Notes under the pieces: generated by a model
What the model saw: the letters and a program-made list of their open reading frames with translations, nothing else
What the model was told of the DNA's origin: nothing
The model's database searches: none
Assembly (NCBI RefSeq): GCF_015694465.1
Contig: NZ_JADQDO010000002.1
Location: 620,001 to 684,000, forward strand
Direction of reading: 5' to 3'
DNA from: Microvirga alba
GTDB lineage: Bacteria > Pseudomonadota > Alphaproteobacteria > Rhizobiales > Beijerinckiaceae
Length of the DNA stretch: 64,000 nt
In this document: positions 8,461 to 19,004 of the stretch, in pieces
Layout of the letters: each line of letters starts with the position of its first letter
Numbering within the stretch: position 1 is the first letter of the stretch
Translations under genes and position numbers: made by a program

Positions 8461-9063
8461 TCACGCCGCCTTGGCGATGATTGCATGTTGGATCTGCGTT
8501 CCGAGCACCTTGAGGAATTGGGAGATCCAGGCGGGGTGTGCGGGCCAGGCCGGGCCGCTCACCAGATTGCCGTCGGTCACGGCTGCATCCATGGCGATGT
8601 CGGCATAAGTGCCGCCTGCAAGTTCGACCTCGGGGCGGCAGGCGGGATAGGCGGAGCAGGTGCGGCCTTCGAGCACGCGGGCAGCGGCGAGAATTTGCGC
8701 GCCGTGGCAGATCGCGGCGACCGGCTTTCCGGTTTCGAAGAAATGCTTCACCGTTGCGATGACCTTGTCGTTCAGGCGCAGATATTCAGGAGCACGGCCG
8801 CCGGGAATGACAAGAGCGTCGTAGTTCTCCGCCGTGATCTCGCTGAAGGAGGCGTTGAGCGTGAAGTTATGCCCGCGCTTTTCGGAATAGGTCTGCTGGC
8901 CCTCGAAATCGTGGATCGAGGTCGCGATGGCGTCGCCCGCCTTCTTCTCGGGACAGACCGCATGGACCGTGTGACCAACCGCGAGAAGGGCCTGGAACGG
9001 TACCATGATCTCGTAATCCTCGCCGAAATCGCCAACGATCATCAAAATCTTCTTGCCGCTCAT
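8461..9063 (-). CDS. DJ-1/PfpI family protein
   Basis: A 200-residue protein of the DJ-1/PfpI superfamily, which includes proteases, glyoxalases/deglycases and chaperones. The nucleophile elbow AICHGAQ holds the conserved Cys119-His120, and GDFGEDYE supplies the usual upstream acidic residue (Glu15). The ATG at 9063 has a GGGAGAGG site; an in-frame codon six residues upstream is rejected because it would consume that site. It is convergent with the aldehyde dehydrogenase gene (32 bases apart) and divergent from the DsbA-like gene. A function in carbonyl-stress defence would fit the aldehyde dehydrogenase neighbour, but that is inference from proximity only. Confidence 0.9.
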   Translation of the reverse strand: MSGKKILMIVGDFGEDYEIMVPFQALLAVGHTVHAVCPEKKAGDAIATSIHDFEGQQTYSEKRGHNFTLNASFSEITAENYDALVIPGGRAPEYLRLNDKVIATVKHFFETGKPVAAICHGAQILAAARVLEGRTCSAYPACRPEVELAGGTYADIAMDAAVTDGNLVSGPAWPAHPAWISQFLKVLGTQIQHAIIAKAA

Positions 9064-9213
9064 GGCGCCCTCTCCCTTCACATGAAACCGAAGACGGAGA
9101 GATTGAGCGCTCCTGCGTCATGGCAAGAGGCGATGGGACCGTTCGCTCCTTGTCAGGTGGTGCGGGGTGGGTGATACGAAGGCAGACCGCGACGCGCGTT
9201 TGAGGAGCGAAGG

Positions 9214-9846
9214 ATGGCGATTGTCCATTATTTCTACGATCCGCTCTGCGGTTGGTGCTACGCGGCCAAGCCTCTGGTCGATGTGCTGAGCACGATCCCG
9301 GGCCTGGAGATTCGGCTTCATGGCGGCGGGCTCTGGGCCGAGCCGACGCATCTGCCACCGCCCAAGCGCGACATGATCCGTGCGGCCGATGGTCGGATCG
9401 CCGAATTGAGCGGCCAGACCTTCGGCTCCGCCTATCTCGACGGTTTGCTGCCGGATGAAAAAACCGTGTTCCATTCGCGCCCGACCATCGCGGCGGTGCT
9501 GGCGGCGCAAAGCCTTGATCCCACGCGGGCGCTGACCATGCTGGGCGCGATTCAACATGCGCATTATGTCGATGGAAGGCGGGTCGTGGAGGATGCGGTG
9601 CTCACATCGCTCGCCGCTGAAATCGGATTTCGCGAGGACGCGTTCACCGAAGCCTTTCGTGCCATCCCTGTCGATGCGCATATCGACGAGACGCGGGGTC
9701 TCATGGCGCGCCTTGGGCTTGGCGGTTTTCCGAGCCTCATCCTCGAACACGAGGGCAATCTCTACGCGTTGCCGCATCAGCAATTCTACGGCAGGCCGCG
9801 CGAATTCTTGGACGCTCTCAAGAGGCTTCCCGCCTTCGCGGAATAG
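9214..9846 (+). CDS. DsbA-family (FrnE-like) thiol oxidoreductase
   Basis: A 210-residue thioredoxin-fold protein of the DsbA family. The active-site motif CGWC (residues 12-15) sits right after the first strand, and the C-terminal region has the cis-proline loop GGFPSLIL. There is no signal peptide, so it is expected in the cytoplasm, as for FrnE-type members. The start at 9214 is preceded by GAGCGAAGG. It is divergent from the PfpI gene and convergent with the MarR gene. The substrate is unknown; cytoplasmic DsbA-like proteins of this size are often annotated as protein-disulfide isomerases without direct evidence. Confidence 0.88.
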   Translation: MAIVHYFYDPLCGWCYAAKPLVDVLSTIPGLEIRLHGGGLWAEPTHLPPPKRDMIRAADGRIAELSGQTFGSAYLDGLLPDEKTVFHSRPTIAAVLAAQSLDPTRALTMLGAIQHAHYVDGRRVVEDAVLTSLAAEIGFREDAFTEAFRAIPVDAHIDETRGLMARLGLGGFPSLILEHEGNLYALPHQQFYGRPREFLDALKRLPAFAE

Positions 9847-9863
9847 GGTGCGCGTGCGTGGGA

Positions 9864-10310
9864 TCAGGACAGCGCGCGAAGGTTGCTCCGTAATCCGTTC
9901 GGATCGCTCCCGGTAAGAAGATCTTCGACCCTGGCGTGCGTGCTCTCCCAGATCGGAACGGCGCTCGCGAGCAAGCTTCGGCCCTCCGGCGTCAGCGTCA
10001 TCAGGCGGCTGCGCCTATCCTTCGGGTCCGCCGTCACCGCGACAAGCCCGCGCCGCTCCAACGGCTTGAGCGCGGCGGTCAGGGTTGTGCGGTCCATGGC
10101 GAGCAGAGAGGCCACCGAGCCCATGCTCGCGGGGTTGGGGCGGTTCAATGACATCAGCAGCGAAAACTGTCCATTCGTGAGACCGACCGGCCGCAGCGCC
10201 TCATCGAAACGTCGTGCGAGCGCCCGCGCGGCGCGCTGCACATGAAGACAGAGGCAGGTATCGCGAACCAGAAGGGTGGTCTCGAACGGAAGAACGGCGG
10301 ATTTTGACAT
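9864..10310 (-). CDS. MarR-family transcriptional regulator
   Basis: A 148-residue winged-helix regulator. The MarR pattern is visible: an N-terminal dimerisation helix, the recognition region MGSVASLLAMDRTTLTAALKPLERRGLV, and the wing DPKDRRSRLMTLTPEGR. Cys19 and Cys21 (DTCLCLH) lie in the N-terminal helix where redox-sensing cysteines occur in some MarR proteins. It is divergent from the DUF899-DUF1579 pair, with only 79 bases between start codons and a dyad-symmetric site just upstream of its own ATG. It is therefore likely to repress itself and the DUF899 operon; the inducer is unknown. Confidence 0.92.
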   Translation of the reverse strand: MSKSAVLPFETTLLVRDTCLCLHVQRAARALARRFDEALRPVGLTNGQFSLLMSLNRPNPASMGSVASLLAMDRTTLTAALKPLERRGLVAVTADPKDRRSRLMTLTPEGRSLLASAVPIWESTHARVEDLLTGSDPNGLRSNLRALS

Positions 10311-10313
10311 GAG

Positions 10314-10340
10314 TTAATAATGTTGGTATCAACGTATTAA
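10314..10340. promoter_or_regulatory. Putative MarR operator
   Basis: The inner palindrome GTTG-N4-CAAC (10322-10333) is flanked by TTAATA on the left and TATTAA on the right. It lies three bases upstream of the MarR start codon and 50 bases upstream of the DUF899 start. TTG-N4-CAA is a common core of MarR-family operators, and the position would block both divergent promoters. Confidence 0.6.
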
Positions 10341-10389
10341 GTCAAGACCGGACCGCAACACCGTCGCTCGAAACCGGAGGATGACCACC

Positions 10390-11130
10390 ATGCAGCACAA
10401 CCGGATCGTATCGCAGGAGGAATGGGTCGCCGCGCGCAAGGCCCTTCTCGCCCGCGAGAAGGAGTTCACGCATTTTCGCGACAAGCTCAACGAGGAGCGC
10501 ATGGCGCTCCCCTGGGTGAAGGTCGAGAAGGACTACGTCTTCGATACGCCGACCGGCCGCAAGACCCTGGCCGAATTGTTCGACGGCCGCAGTCAGCTCA
10601 TGGTCTATCATTTCATGTTCGGGCCGGGGTGGGAGGCCGGCTGTCCCAGCTGCTCCCTCCTCGCCGATCACTTCGGCGGTGCGCTGATCCACCTGAACCA
10701 CCACGACGTGACGTTGATGGCGGTGTCGCGCGCGACGCTGCATGAGATTGAAGCCTACAGAAAGCGCATGGGCTGGCGCTTCCCCTGGGCCTCCTCGTCC
10801 GGCAACGACTTCAACTACGATTATCACGTGTCCTTCACGAAGGATCAGCTCGCGAACGGCCCGGTGCTCTACAATTTCGCGTCCCTCGATGCGGCGAACG
10901 CGTTCGAGGAGCTTCCCGGCCTCAGCGCTTTCTACAGGGACGATGCGGGCAACGTGTTCCACACCTACTCGACCTACGCGCGGGGCCTTGAAGAAATGCT
11001 CGGCGCTTTCATGTTTCTCGATCGTGCGCCCAAGGGCCGCAACGAGACGACCATCATGGATTGGGTGCGCCGCCATGACGAGTATGAGGCTGCCGCCAAC
11101 CTCCATGCCTGCTGCGGCGCCGACGGCTGA
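10390..11130 (+). CDS. DUF899-family thioredoxin-like protein
   Basis: A 246-residue protein of the DUF899 family, a thioredoxin-like group common in Proteobacteria and actinobacteria with no established reaction. Recognisable features are the N-terminal SQEEWVAARKALLAREKE, the segment HFMFGPGWEAGCPSC with Cys85 and Cys88 in a CPSC motif, and the aromatic block MGWRFPWASSSGNDFNYD. The ATG at 10390 was preferred over 10381 because the GGAGG at 10376-10380 is then nine bases upstream. It is followed after 46 bases by a DUF1579 gene on the same strand and is controlled, by inference, by the divergent MarR regulator. No signal peptide is seen. A redox role is suggested only by the fold and the cysteine pair. 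Confidence 0.88.
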   Translation: MQHNRIVSQEEWVAARKALLAREKEFTHFRDKLNEERMALPWVKVEKDYVFDTPTGRKTLAELFDGRSQLMVYHFMFGPGWEAGCPSCSLLADHFGGALIHLNHHDVTLMAVSRATLHEIEAYRKRMGWRFPWASSSGNDFNYDYHVSFTKDQLANGPVLYNFASLDAANAFEELPGLSAFYRDDAGNVFHTYSTYARGLEEMLGAFMFLDRAPKGRNETTIMDWVRRHDEYEAAANLHACCGADG

Positions 11131-11176
11131 CGCCCCGCCGAAATGTCGACGTGAAACAAGAAAGAGGGAGAACACC

Positions 11177-11635
11177 ATGAAGGCTGAACCGCTGAAGGAA
11201 CATCAATGGCTGCAGAAATTGGCCGGCGAATGGATCATGACCTCCGATGAAGCGCCCACCTCATGGTCGGAGAACGTCCGCTCGCTGGATGGCATCTGGG
11301 TCGTTGCGGAGGGGGAGGGCGAAATGCCCGGTGGCGGCGCGGCGACGACGATCATGACGCTCGGCTACGATCCGCACAAGAAGCGCTACATCGGCACCTG
11401 GGTCGGCTCGATGATGAGCCACATGTGGCTCTACGAGGGCGCGCTCGACGAAACGGGAAACGTGCTCACGTTGGAAACCGAAGGCCCCGATTTCTGGACC
11501 GAAGGGAGGCGCGCCAAATATCAGGACATCATCGCCTTCGAGGACGACGACCGCCGCGTGCTCACCTCGCGGATGCTCAACGACGATGGCACGTGGAAAG
11601 AGGTGATGTCGGCGCGGTATCGGCGCAATAAATAA
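11177..11635 (+). CDS. DUF1579-family protein
   Basis: A 152-residue protein with DUF1579 family features: the N-terminal EHQWLQKLAGEW, then LGYDPHKKRYIGTWVGSMMSHMWLYEG, which are repeated beta-hairpin elements of a lipocalin-like barrel. The true start is the ATG at 11177 behind GAGGGAG, although the reading frame runs open from further upstream inside the DUF899 gene. It is cytoplasmic by absence of a signal peptide. DUF899 and DUF1579 genes are often found together in small MarR- or ArsR-linked clusters; their joint function is not known. It ends 84 bases before the ParB-like gene. Confidence 0.85.
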   Translation: MKAEPLKEHQWLQKLAGEWIMTSDEAPTSWSENVRSLDGIWVVAEGEGEMPGGGAATTIMTLGYDPHKKRYIGTWVGSMMSHMWLYEGALDETGNVLTLETEGPDFWTEGRRAKYQDIIAFEDDDRRVLTSRMLNDDGTWKEVMSARYRRNK

Positions 11636-11719
11636 CGGACCTCGGATGGGGCCGCAGGCGGCCATGGTCGGATCGTCCGAGCGCTCTAAAATACCGGGCA
11701 ATCCGCCTGGAGCGCGACC

Positions 11720-12343
11720 ATGCAAGATGTTCGAGAGCCGGTCCTTAAGCCTGTCCCGCTTGAAGATCTGCGCCCCACGCAGATCACGGTCGGCATGCGG
11801 GAAGTCGAGGAGAAACGCCGCCGCTGGCGTGAGAAGGGGAAAAAGGGCGCGCAGTTTTTGGGCACGCACATGATTCCGGTGGTCCTCGGACCAAAGGGGC
11901 GGAGCTACATTCTCGACCATCACCACTTGGCGCTGGCGCTCCACCGCGAAGGTGTCGAGCATATCCTGACCTCGGTTGTGGCGGATCTGAGCGGCCTGGA
12001 GAAGGATGCGTTCTGGTACGTGCTCGCGCACAAGAACTGGATGCACGTCTATGACGCGAAAGGCCAATTGAAGACCCATCGGGACATTCCGAAATCGGTC
12101 GACGGGCTTGTCGATGATCCCTTCCGCTCGCTAGCGGGTGAACTCCGGCGCGTGGGCGGATACGCCAAGGACACGACGCTCTACAGCGAATTTTTGTGGG
12201 CCGACTTTCTTCGTCGGAACGTGAAGAGAAAGTTGTTGGAGGACAGTTTCGAGCAGGCCCTGGAACAGGCGCTCGACTTCGCCAAAAGCCGTCAGGCTGA
12301 ATATCTGCCCGGCTGGTGCGGTCCCCAAAGCGATTCCGGGTAG
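11720..12343 (+). CDS. Solo ParB-like protein (ParBc_2 type)
   Basis: A 207-residue protein that resembles the putative ParB-like nuclease family (ParBc_2). It opens with VPLEDLRPTQITVGMREVEEK, like the ParB N-terminal box, and has a striking Asp-His-His-His motif (residues 66-69, YILDHHHLALAL) in place of the usual GERR of partition ParB. There is no helix-turn-helix DNA-binding segment and no ParA neighbour, so it is unlikely to be the chromosome partition protein. The ATG at 11720 lacks a strong Shine-Dalgarno sequence. It is convergent with gyrB, sharing a strong hairpin. Biochemical function is unknown. Confidence 0.8.
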   Translation: MQDVREPVLKPVPLEDLRPTQITVGMREVEEKRRRWREKGKKGAQFLGTHMIPVVLGPKGRSYILDHHHLALALHREGVEHILTSVVADLSGLEKDAFWYVLAHKNWMHVYDAKGQLKTHRDIPKSVDGLVDDPFRSLAGELRRVGGYAKDTTLYSEFLWADFLRRNVKRKLLEDSFEQALEQALDFAKSRQAEYLPGWCGPQSDSG

Positions 12344-12372
12344 AGCGCATTCCGTTGGATCGGAATGCGCTC
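12343..12372. terminator. Bidirectional hairpin between the ParB-like gene and gyrB
   Basis: Perfect 12-base arms, GAGCGCATTCCG and CGGAATGCGCTC, with a TTGGAT loop. It overlaps the last base of the ParB-like stop codon and lies 15 bases past the gyrB stop, so it can serve both convergent genes. The sequence resembles the dispersed hairpin at 56284-56327 (GCATTTTCCG arms) and may be a member of the same repeat class. Confidence 0.6.
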
Positions 12373-12386
12373 CACTTCTTCCAAAC

Positions 12387-14867
<2,481 letters not shown>

Positions 14868-14906
14868 TTAGATCAAGTATTTAGGCACTTTTTGTTGAAA
14901 TTTCAC

Positions 14907-14930
14907 CCCCGCGCGCCTACGCGCGCGGGG
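14907..14930 (-). terminator. GC-rich hairpin after the LysE gene
   Basis: Perfect 10-base arms CCCCGCGCGC and GCGCGCGGGG with a CTAC loop, 50 bases past the lysE-family stop. No long T-run follows on the minus strand, so efficiency is uncertain. Confidence 0.45.
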
Positions 14931-14979
14931 AAAGGCCGCGAAAAGGCTTGGAAAAGTCCGGCATCCGGGCCGCGTCGCC

Positions 14980-15594
14980 TCAACGTGCCGCAATTGCGGC
15001 CGCTGCGCCCGCCATCACCGTTCCCGTGGTCCGGTTCAGGGCCCTGATGGCCTTCGCGCTCGTGAACAGCCGCCGGGCGCGAGCGGCGAGCACGATATAG
15101 GCCCCCAGCACCACAGTCAGCACCGCCAGGGTCGCGGCCACCAGCTCCACATAGCCCAGCATCGTCACACGGGTGAGATCGAGAATCGTCGGCAGCAGGG
15201 CGAGGTAGAACACCATGACCTTCGGATTGCCCAGGGTGACGGCAATTCCGCCGAGGAAAAGCTTGGCCGGATGCTCGGAGACCGGATTGGCCTCCACCTC
15301 GCGCGCCTCGGCCGGCGCGGTCCAAAGCTTGTAGGCGATGAAAAGCAGGTACGCGATGCCGGCCCATTTGATGACCAGGAAGACCTCGTGGAAGGCCTGC
15401 GCGAGAGCAGCGAGGCCCACGATGGCGAAGGTCAGCCAGACCACGTCACCGATGGCGATGCCGGCCGTGAACGCCACCGCACCCTTAGTGCCCCGCCCCA
15501 GAACCCGCGCGACGATGGCCGCGATGCCGGGTCCCGGTGAAGCGGCGGCGATGAACAGGGCGGTGGAGAAGACCAGGAGGCCGGCGAGATCCAT
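14980..15594 (-). CDS. LysE/RhtB-family amino-acid exporter
   Basis: A 204-residue inner-membrane exporter of the LysE/RhtB family. The N-terminal pattern ASPGPGIAAIVARVLGRGTKGA is diagnostic, and five or six hydrophobic segments are visible. LGNPKVMVFYLALLPTIL is the conserved central membrane motif. Substrates for the family are amino acids and derivatives such as lysine, homoserine or threonine; which one cannot be told. It starts four bases after the end of the CPBP gene, so recF, the CPBP gene and this gene are probably co-transcribed on the minus strand. Confidence 0.93.
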   Translation of the reverse strand: MDLAGLLVFSTALFIAAASPGPGIAAIVARVLGRGTKGAVAFTAGIAIGDVVWLTFAIVGLAALAQAFHEVFLVIKWAGIAYLLFIAYKLWTAPAEAREVEANPVSEHPAKLFLGGIAVTLGNPKVMVFYLALLPTILDLTRVTMLGYVELVAATLAVLTVVLGAYIVLAARARRLFTSAKAIRALNRTTGTVMAGAAAAIAAR

Positions 15595-15597
15595 GAA

Positions 15598-16356
15598 TCA
15601 CAATCCCAGAGCGACGAGAAGCGGTGTCACGGCCCAGAATACGACATGGCTGGCGGCGTGCGCCAGCATGGCGTGTTCCAGGCTGCGATAGGCATAGAGC
15701 CATCCGTAGATGAGCCCCAAGGCGGCATTGAGGCCGAGCGTCCGCACGATCAGGACCGTGTCCGGCGGCCCCATTCCTGTCAGGGCCGGGAGATGGCCCG
15801 CCGCGAAGGCGAGAGCCGAGAGCAGGATCGCGAGCCAGACGATGAAGGGATTTCGGTTCCCCGCCAGGCGGATGCCAAGCCAGAGCAGCAGGGTCATCAG
15901 CCCGAACCGCATCATCAATTCTTCGGTGATGCCGCCATAGAGCAGACCGACCACGGAAAGAGTGGCGTCATCCAGACGGGGCAAACCCGCGAGGGATGCC
16001 GGAAACAGATGGCGCAGGATCAGATCCGCCGCTGCGACGGCGGTCGCGGCGGCGATAGCAACGAGGAGCGTCGCCGCCCAAGCTCCCGCGCCCGAGATCG
16101 CGCGGCCGCGCAGGCGACGAAGCAGCAGCGAGGTCAATCCGGCCTTCTCCGCGAGAGCCACGCCCAGCGCGACGGCAACCAGGAGAAAGAGCGTCGGCTG
16201 CACCAGGAGAATCGCGGTCAGGGCGGCATCGGGCATCTGAGGCCCGTTCGGCAATTGGCGAAGCTGCGCCACGGCGCGCTCCAGAACCGGAATCATCGCA
16301 AGGACGCCCAGGAGACCGAGGCCGCTCAAGGTGAAGAAAGGGCGTGCAAAAGTCAT
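15598..16356 (-). CDS. CPBP-family intramembrane glutamic protease
   Basis: A 252-residue polytopic membrane protein of the CPBP (Abi/CAAX-protease-like) family. Signature residues are Glu145-Glu146 and Arg150 in EELMMRFG, His188 in FAAGHLPAL, and the C-terminal HAASHVVFW. About seven hydrophobic segments are visible. The ATG at 16356 overlaps the recF stop by four bases (ATGA), which supports it over the longer frame reaching 16455. Bacterial members include bacteriocin-immunity and Rce1-like proteases; a target is unknown here. Its insertion between recF and gyrB is unusual. Confidence 0.88.
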   Translation of the reverse strand: MTFARPFFTLSGLGLLGVLAMIPVLERAVAQLRQLPNGPQMPDAALTAILLVQPTLFLLVAVALGVALAEKAGLTSLLLRRLRGRAISGAGAWAATLLVAIAAATAVAAADLILRHLFPASLAGLPRLDDATLSVVGLLYGGITEELMMRFGLMTLLLWLGIRLAGNRNPFIVWLAILLSALAFAAGHLPALTGMGPPDTVLIVRTLGLNAALGLIYGWLYAYRSLEHAMLAHAASHVVFWAVTPLLVALGL

Positions 16357-17513
16357 GCGGGGTTCGAAGGCTCGATATGGCCGGCGGTGACGTGCAACAG
16401 ATCGGCCCGCCCCTGCAATTCGGCGAAAAGGCTCGGATCGGCTCCCGTCATCCACACCTGTCCGCCGAGGCTTTCGAGCGCGTCGAAAAGCGCGGTGCGG
16501 CGTCTCGGGTCGAGATGGGCGGCGATCTCATCCAGGAGGACGAAAGGCGCAAGGCCGCTCATGCGGCCCACGAGCCGGGCATGGGCGAGGACGAGGCCGA
16601 TCAGGAGCGCCTTCTGCTCGCCCGTCGAGGCGGTGTTGGCCGGAATGTCCTTCGGCCCGTGCCGTACGAGAAGGTCCGTCGCCTGGGGACCGATGAGCGT
16701 GCGCCCGGCGGCGCGGTCGCGGGGGCGGGATTCGCGCAAGATCGCCCGATAACGGTCCTCCGCATCGACGGCGGGAAGGGTTGTGACGAGATGGTCGATC
16801 TCGCCGTCGAGGCTCAAGGTGGCGAAGGGAAAGGCTGAAGCCTCCTCGCGCGTTTCCAGGATCAGGGCCGCGAGCCTTGCCACGGTCTCCCGGCGCGCGG
16901 CGGCGACAGCGATGCCGAGCTCCGCCACTTCGCGCTCGATCGCGTCGAGCCAGGAGCGGTTATCGGGGCTCTCCTCCAGAATCCGGTTGCGGGAGCGCAA
17001 GGCGCGTTCCAGCGCGTTGACCCGCGCGCCATGCTCGGCGTCGACCGCGAGCACGAAGCGGTCGAGGAAGCGGCGGCGGTCGCCCGCCGGCCCCCGGAAC
17101 AGGGCATCGAGATCGGGCGTCAGCCAGACGAGGCGTAGGAATTCGGCAAACACGGTGGGGGAGGAGACGCTCGCACCGTCGATGCGGCAGGTGCGCGAAC
17201 TCCGCACGCCCTCGCCCGGCTGTTCGATCCCGGTCCCGAGGCGATGTTCGCCGTAAGGGGTGTCGAGGGTGAGCGAGACGGCAAAGGAGCCCGGGCCGCC
17301 GTTGCGCGCCATCTCGGCAAGTTCCGCGCGCCGCAACCCCCGTCCCGGCATGAAGAGGGAGATCGCTTCCAGCACGTTGGTCTTGCCCGCCCCGTTCTCG
17401 CCGACGAGCGCGACGAGCGGGCGCGACACCGCGAGGTCCAGGCTCGCATAGGTGCGAAAATCCTGGAGCATCAGGCGCGCGATGCGCGAAGCAGGCGGAG
17501 AATTTGAGGGCAT
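16353..17513 (-). CDS. recF: DNA replication/repair protein RecF
   Basis: SMC-like ATPase that helps load RecA at single-strand gaps with RecO and RecR. 386 residues. The Walker A motif GENGAGKT is at 38-45, the LQDFRTYASL segment typical of RecF precedes it, and the Walker B/D-loop region LLDEIAAHLDPRRR is near the C-terminus. The ATG at 17513 follows a GGAAGAAAG site; the frame is open to 17618 but that extension is not RecF-like. It is translationally coupled to the CPBP gene by a four-base overlap. In many bacteria recF follows dnaN; here dnaN lies more than 30 kb away on the opposite strand. Confidence 0.97.
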   Translation of the reverse strand: MPSNSPPASRIARLMLQDFRTYASLDLAVSRPLVALVGENGAGKTNVLEAISLFMPGRGLRRAELAEMARNGGPGSFAVSLTLDTPYGEHRLGTGIEQPGEGVRSSRTCRIDGASVSSPTVFAEFLRLVWLTPDLDALFRGPAGDRRRFLDRFVLAVDAEHGARVNALERALRSRNRILEESPDNRSWLDAIEREVAELGIAVAAARRETVARLAALILETREEASAFPFATLSLDGEIDHLVTTLPAVDAEDRYRAILRESRPRDRAAGRTLIGPQATDLLVRHGPKDIPANTASTGEQKALLIGLVLAHARLVGRMSGLAPFVLLDEIAAHLDPRRRTALFDALESLGGQVWMTGADPSLFAELQGRADLLHVTAGHIEPSNPA

Positions 17514-17613
17514 GACAGATCTTCTTTCCGGGAGCCGGATGCAAAGATCAAGCGCGTTGGCGGCCTCTTCCCCTTGTCCCGGCCGTGCCGAACGAACCGC
17601 CGCGCGGATCGGG

Positions 17614-17636
17614 GTCACCGGGGCGAGCCCGGTGAC
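17614..17636. repeat. Short intergenic palindrome, GTCACCGGG family
   Basis: The arms GTCACCGGG and CCCGGTGAC flank GCGAG in the 147-base folC-recF gap. It matches the hairpin at 49077-49099 in arm sequence (one base different per arm), so it belongs to a dispersed family. Confidence 0.6.
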
Positions 17637-17660
17637 GATCAGGACGGGAGTGGGGAGATC

Positions 17661-18986
17661 CTATTGCGGCGGCGTGCCGTTTGCCGCCAACACTTCACCC
17701 GCGAGATAGAGCGAGCCGCAGATCAACACGCGGGGCGGGTGGTCCCAGACGTGGTTGTGGAGCGAAGCGAGAGCCGATTCGACGCTGGGCTGGATCGAGG
17801 TTGTCAGCCCGACGCTTTGCGCGATGGACGCCACTTCTTCCGCCGGACGCGATGCGATCTGGCCGGCGATCGGCACCGCGATCACCTCACGTGCGAGGCC
17901 CAGAAAGTTCTTGAAGAAGGCTTCCGAATCCTTGGTGCCGAGCATTCCCGCGATGATCACGAGCGGCGCGTCGCTGCGCTCGCTCTGATCCGCCATGGCG
18001 GCGGCAAGCACGCGCCCGCCATCGGGGTTGTGGCCGCCATCGAGCCACAGCTCGCAGCCCTCCGGCGCGATCTCCGGCAAGCGACCCTTGGTGAGACGCT
18101 GCAAGCGCCCGGGCCATTCGGCGCGGGTCAATCCGGCTTCAAAAGCCGAGGTCTCGAATTTCTCGAAACCCGCGGCGCGAAGCGCGGCGATGGCCGTTCC
18201 CGCATTGATGAATTGATGGCGACCGATGAGCTTCGGCAACGGCAGATCGAGCAGGCCCTTCTCGTCCTGATAGACGAGCCTTCCGCCTTCCTCGTGGACG
18301 GAAAAATCCTGCCCGCCGACGACGATCGGGGTTGCGCCGACACGCTCCGCCTCGGCGCACAAGGCCTCATCCGCCTCGCGATAATCCTGCGTGGCGATGA
18401 TGGCGGGGCAGCCGCGCTTGAAGATGCCCGCCTTTTCGCGCGCGATGCCCGCTAACGACGTGCCGAGAAATTCCGCGTGGTCCTGGCCGATGGAGGTGAC
18501 GACGGCGGCCACCGGATTGTCGATCACGTTTGTCGTGTCGAAACGCCCGCCGAGACCGACCTCGAGAAGAAGCACATCCGCCGGTTCTTCCGAAAACAAC
18601 AGGATCGCGGCGGCGGTGGTGATTTCGAACACCGTGATCAGTTGGCCCGCATTCACCGCTTCGCACCGGCGCAGCGCCTCGACGAGACGGTCCTCCTCCA
18701 CATATTGCCCGCCGCCGATGCGGCCCAAGCGAATGCGCTCGTGGAAGCGCACCAGATGCGGTGAGGTGTAGACATGCACGGCAAGTCCGGCACTTTCCAG
18801 AATCGCCCGCATGAACGCGATCGTCGAGCCCTTGCCGTTGGTGCCCGCCACATGGATCGTCGGCGGCAGGCGGCGTTCCGGATGCCCGAGCTCTCCTAAG
18901 AGCCGCTGAATACGCCCGAGCGACAGATCGATCGCCTTCGGGTGCAGGCCAAGAAAGCGCGCGATTAGCGCATCGGAGGAATCCAT
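17661..18986 (-). CDS. folC: Bifunctional folylpolyglutamate synthase/dihydrofolate synthase
   Basis: Adds glutamate to dihydropteroate to make dihydrofolate and extends the polyglutamate tail of folates. 441 residues. Mur-ligase-family features are the ATP loop HVAGTNGKGSTIAFM, the TSPHLVRFHERI block, the carbamylated-lysine region EVGLGGRFDTTNVI and REKAGIFK, and WLDGGHNPDGGR in the C-terminal domain. ATG 18986 is used because GAGAGCAGG precedes it; a GTG one codon earlier is possible. It starts 18 bases after the accD stop on the same strand, so accD and folC form an operon in the order common in Alphaproteobacteria. Confidence 0.97.
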   Translation of the reverse strand: MDSSDALIARFLGLHPKAIDLSLGRIQRLLGELGHPERRLPPTIHVAGTNGKGSTIAFMRAILESAGLAVHVYTSPHLVRFHERIRLGRIGGGQYVEEDRLVEALRRCEAVNAGQLITVFEITTAAAILLFSEEPADVLLLEVGLGGRFDTTNVIDNPVAAVVTSIGQDHAEFLGTSLAGIAREKAGIFKRGCPAIIATQDYREADEALCAEAERVGATPIVVGGQDFSVHEEGGRLVYQDEKGLLDLPLPKLIGRHQFINAGTAIAALRAAGFEKFETSAFEAGLTRAEWPGRLQRLTKGRLPEIAPEGCELWLDGGHNPDGGRVLAAAMADQSERSDAPLVIIAGMLGTKDSEAFFKNFLGLAREVIAVPIAGQIASRPAEEVASIAQSVGLTTSIQPSVESALASLHNHVWDHPPRVLICGSLYLAGEVLAANGTPPQ

Positions 18987-19004
18987 CACCCTGCTCTCGA
19001 CAAC

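Noticed and set aside
11720..12343. Chromosome partition gene parB
   Set aside because: No helix-turn-helix, no parA neighbour, and the conserved CTP-binding box is absent.
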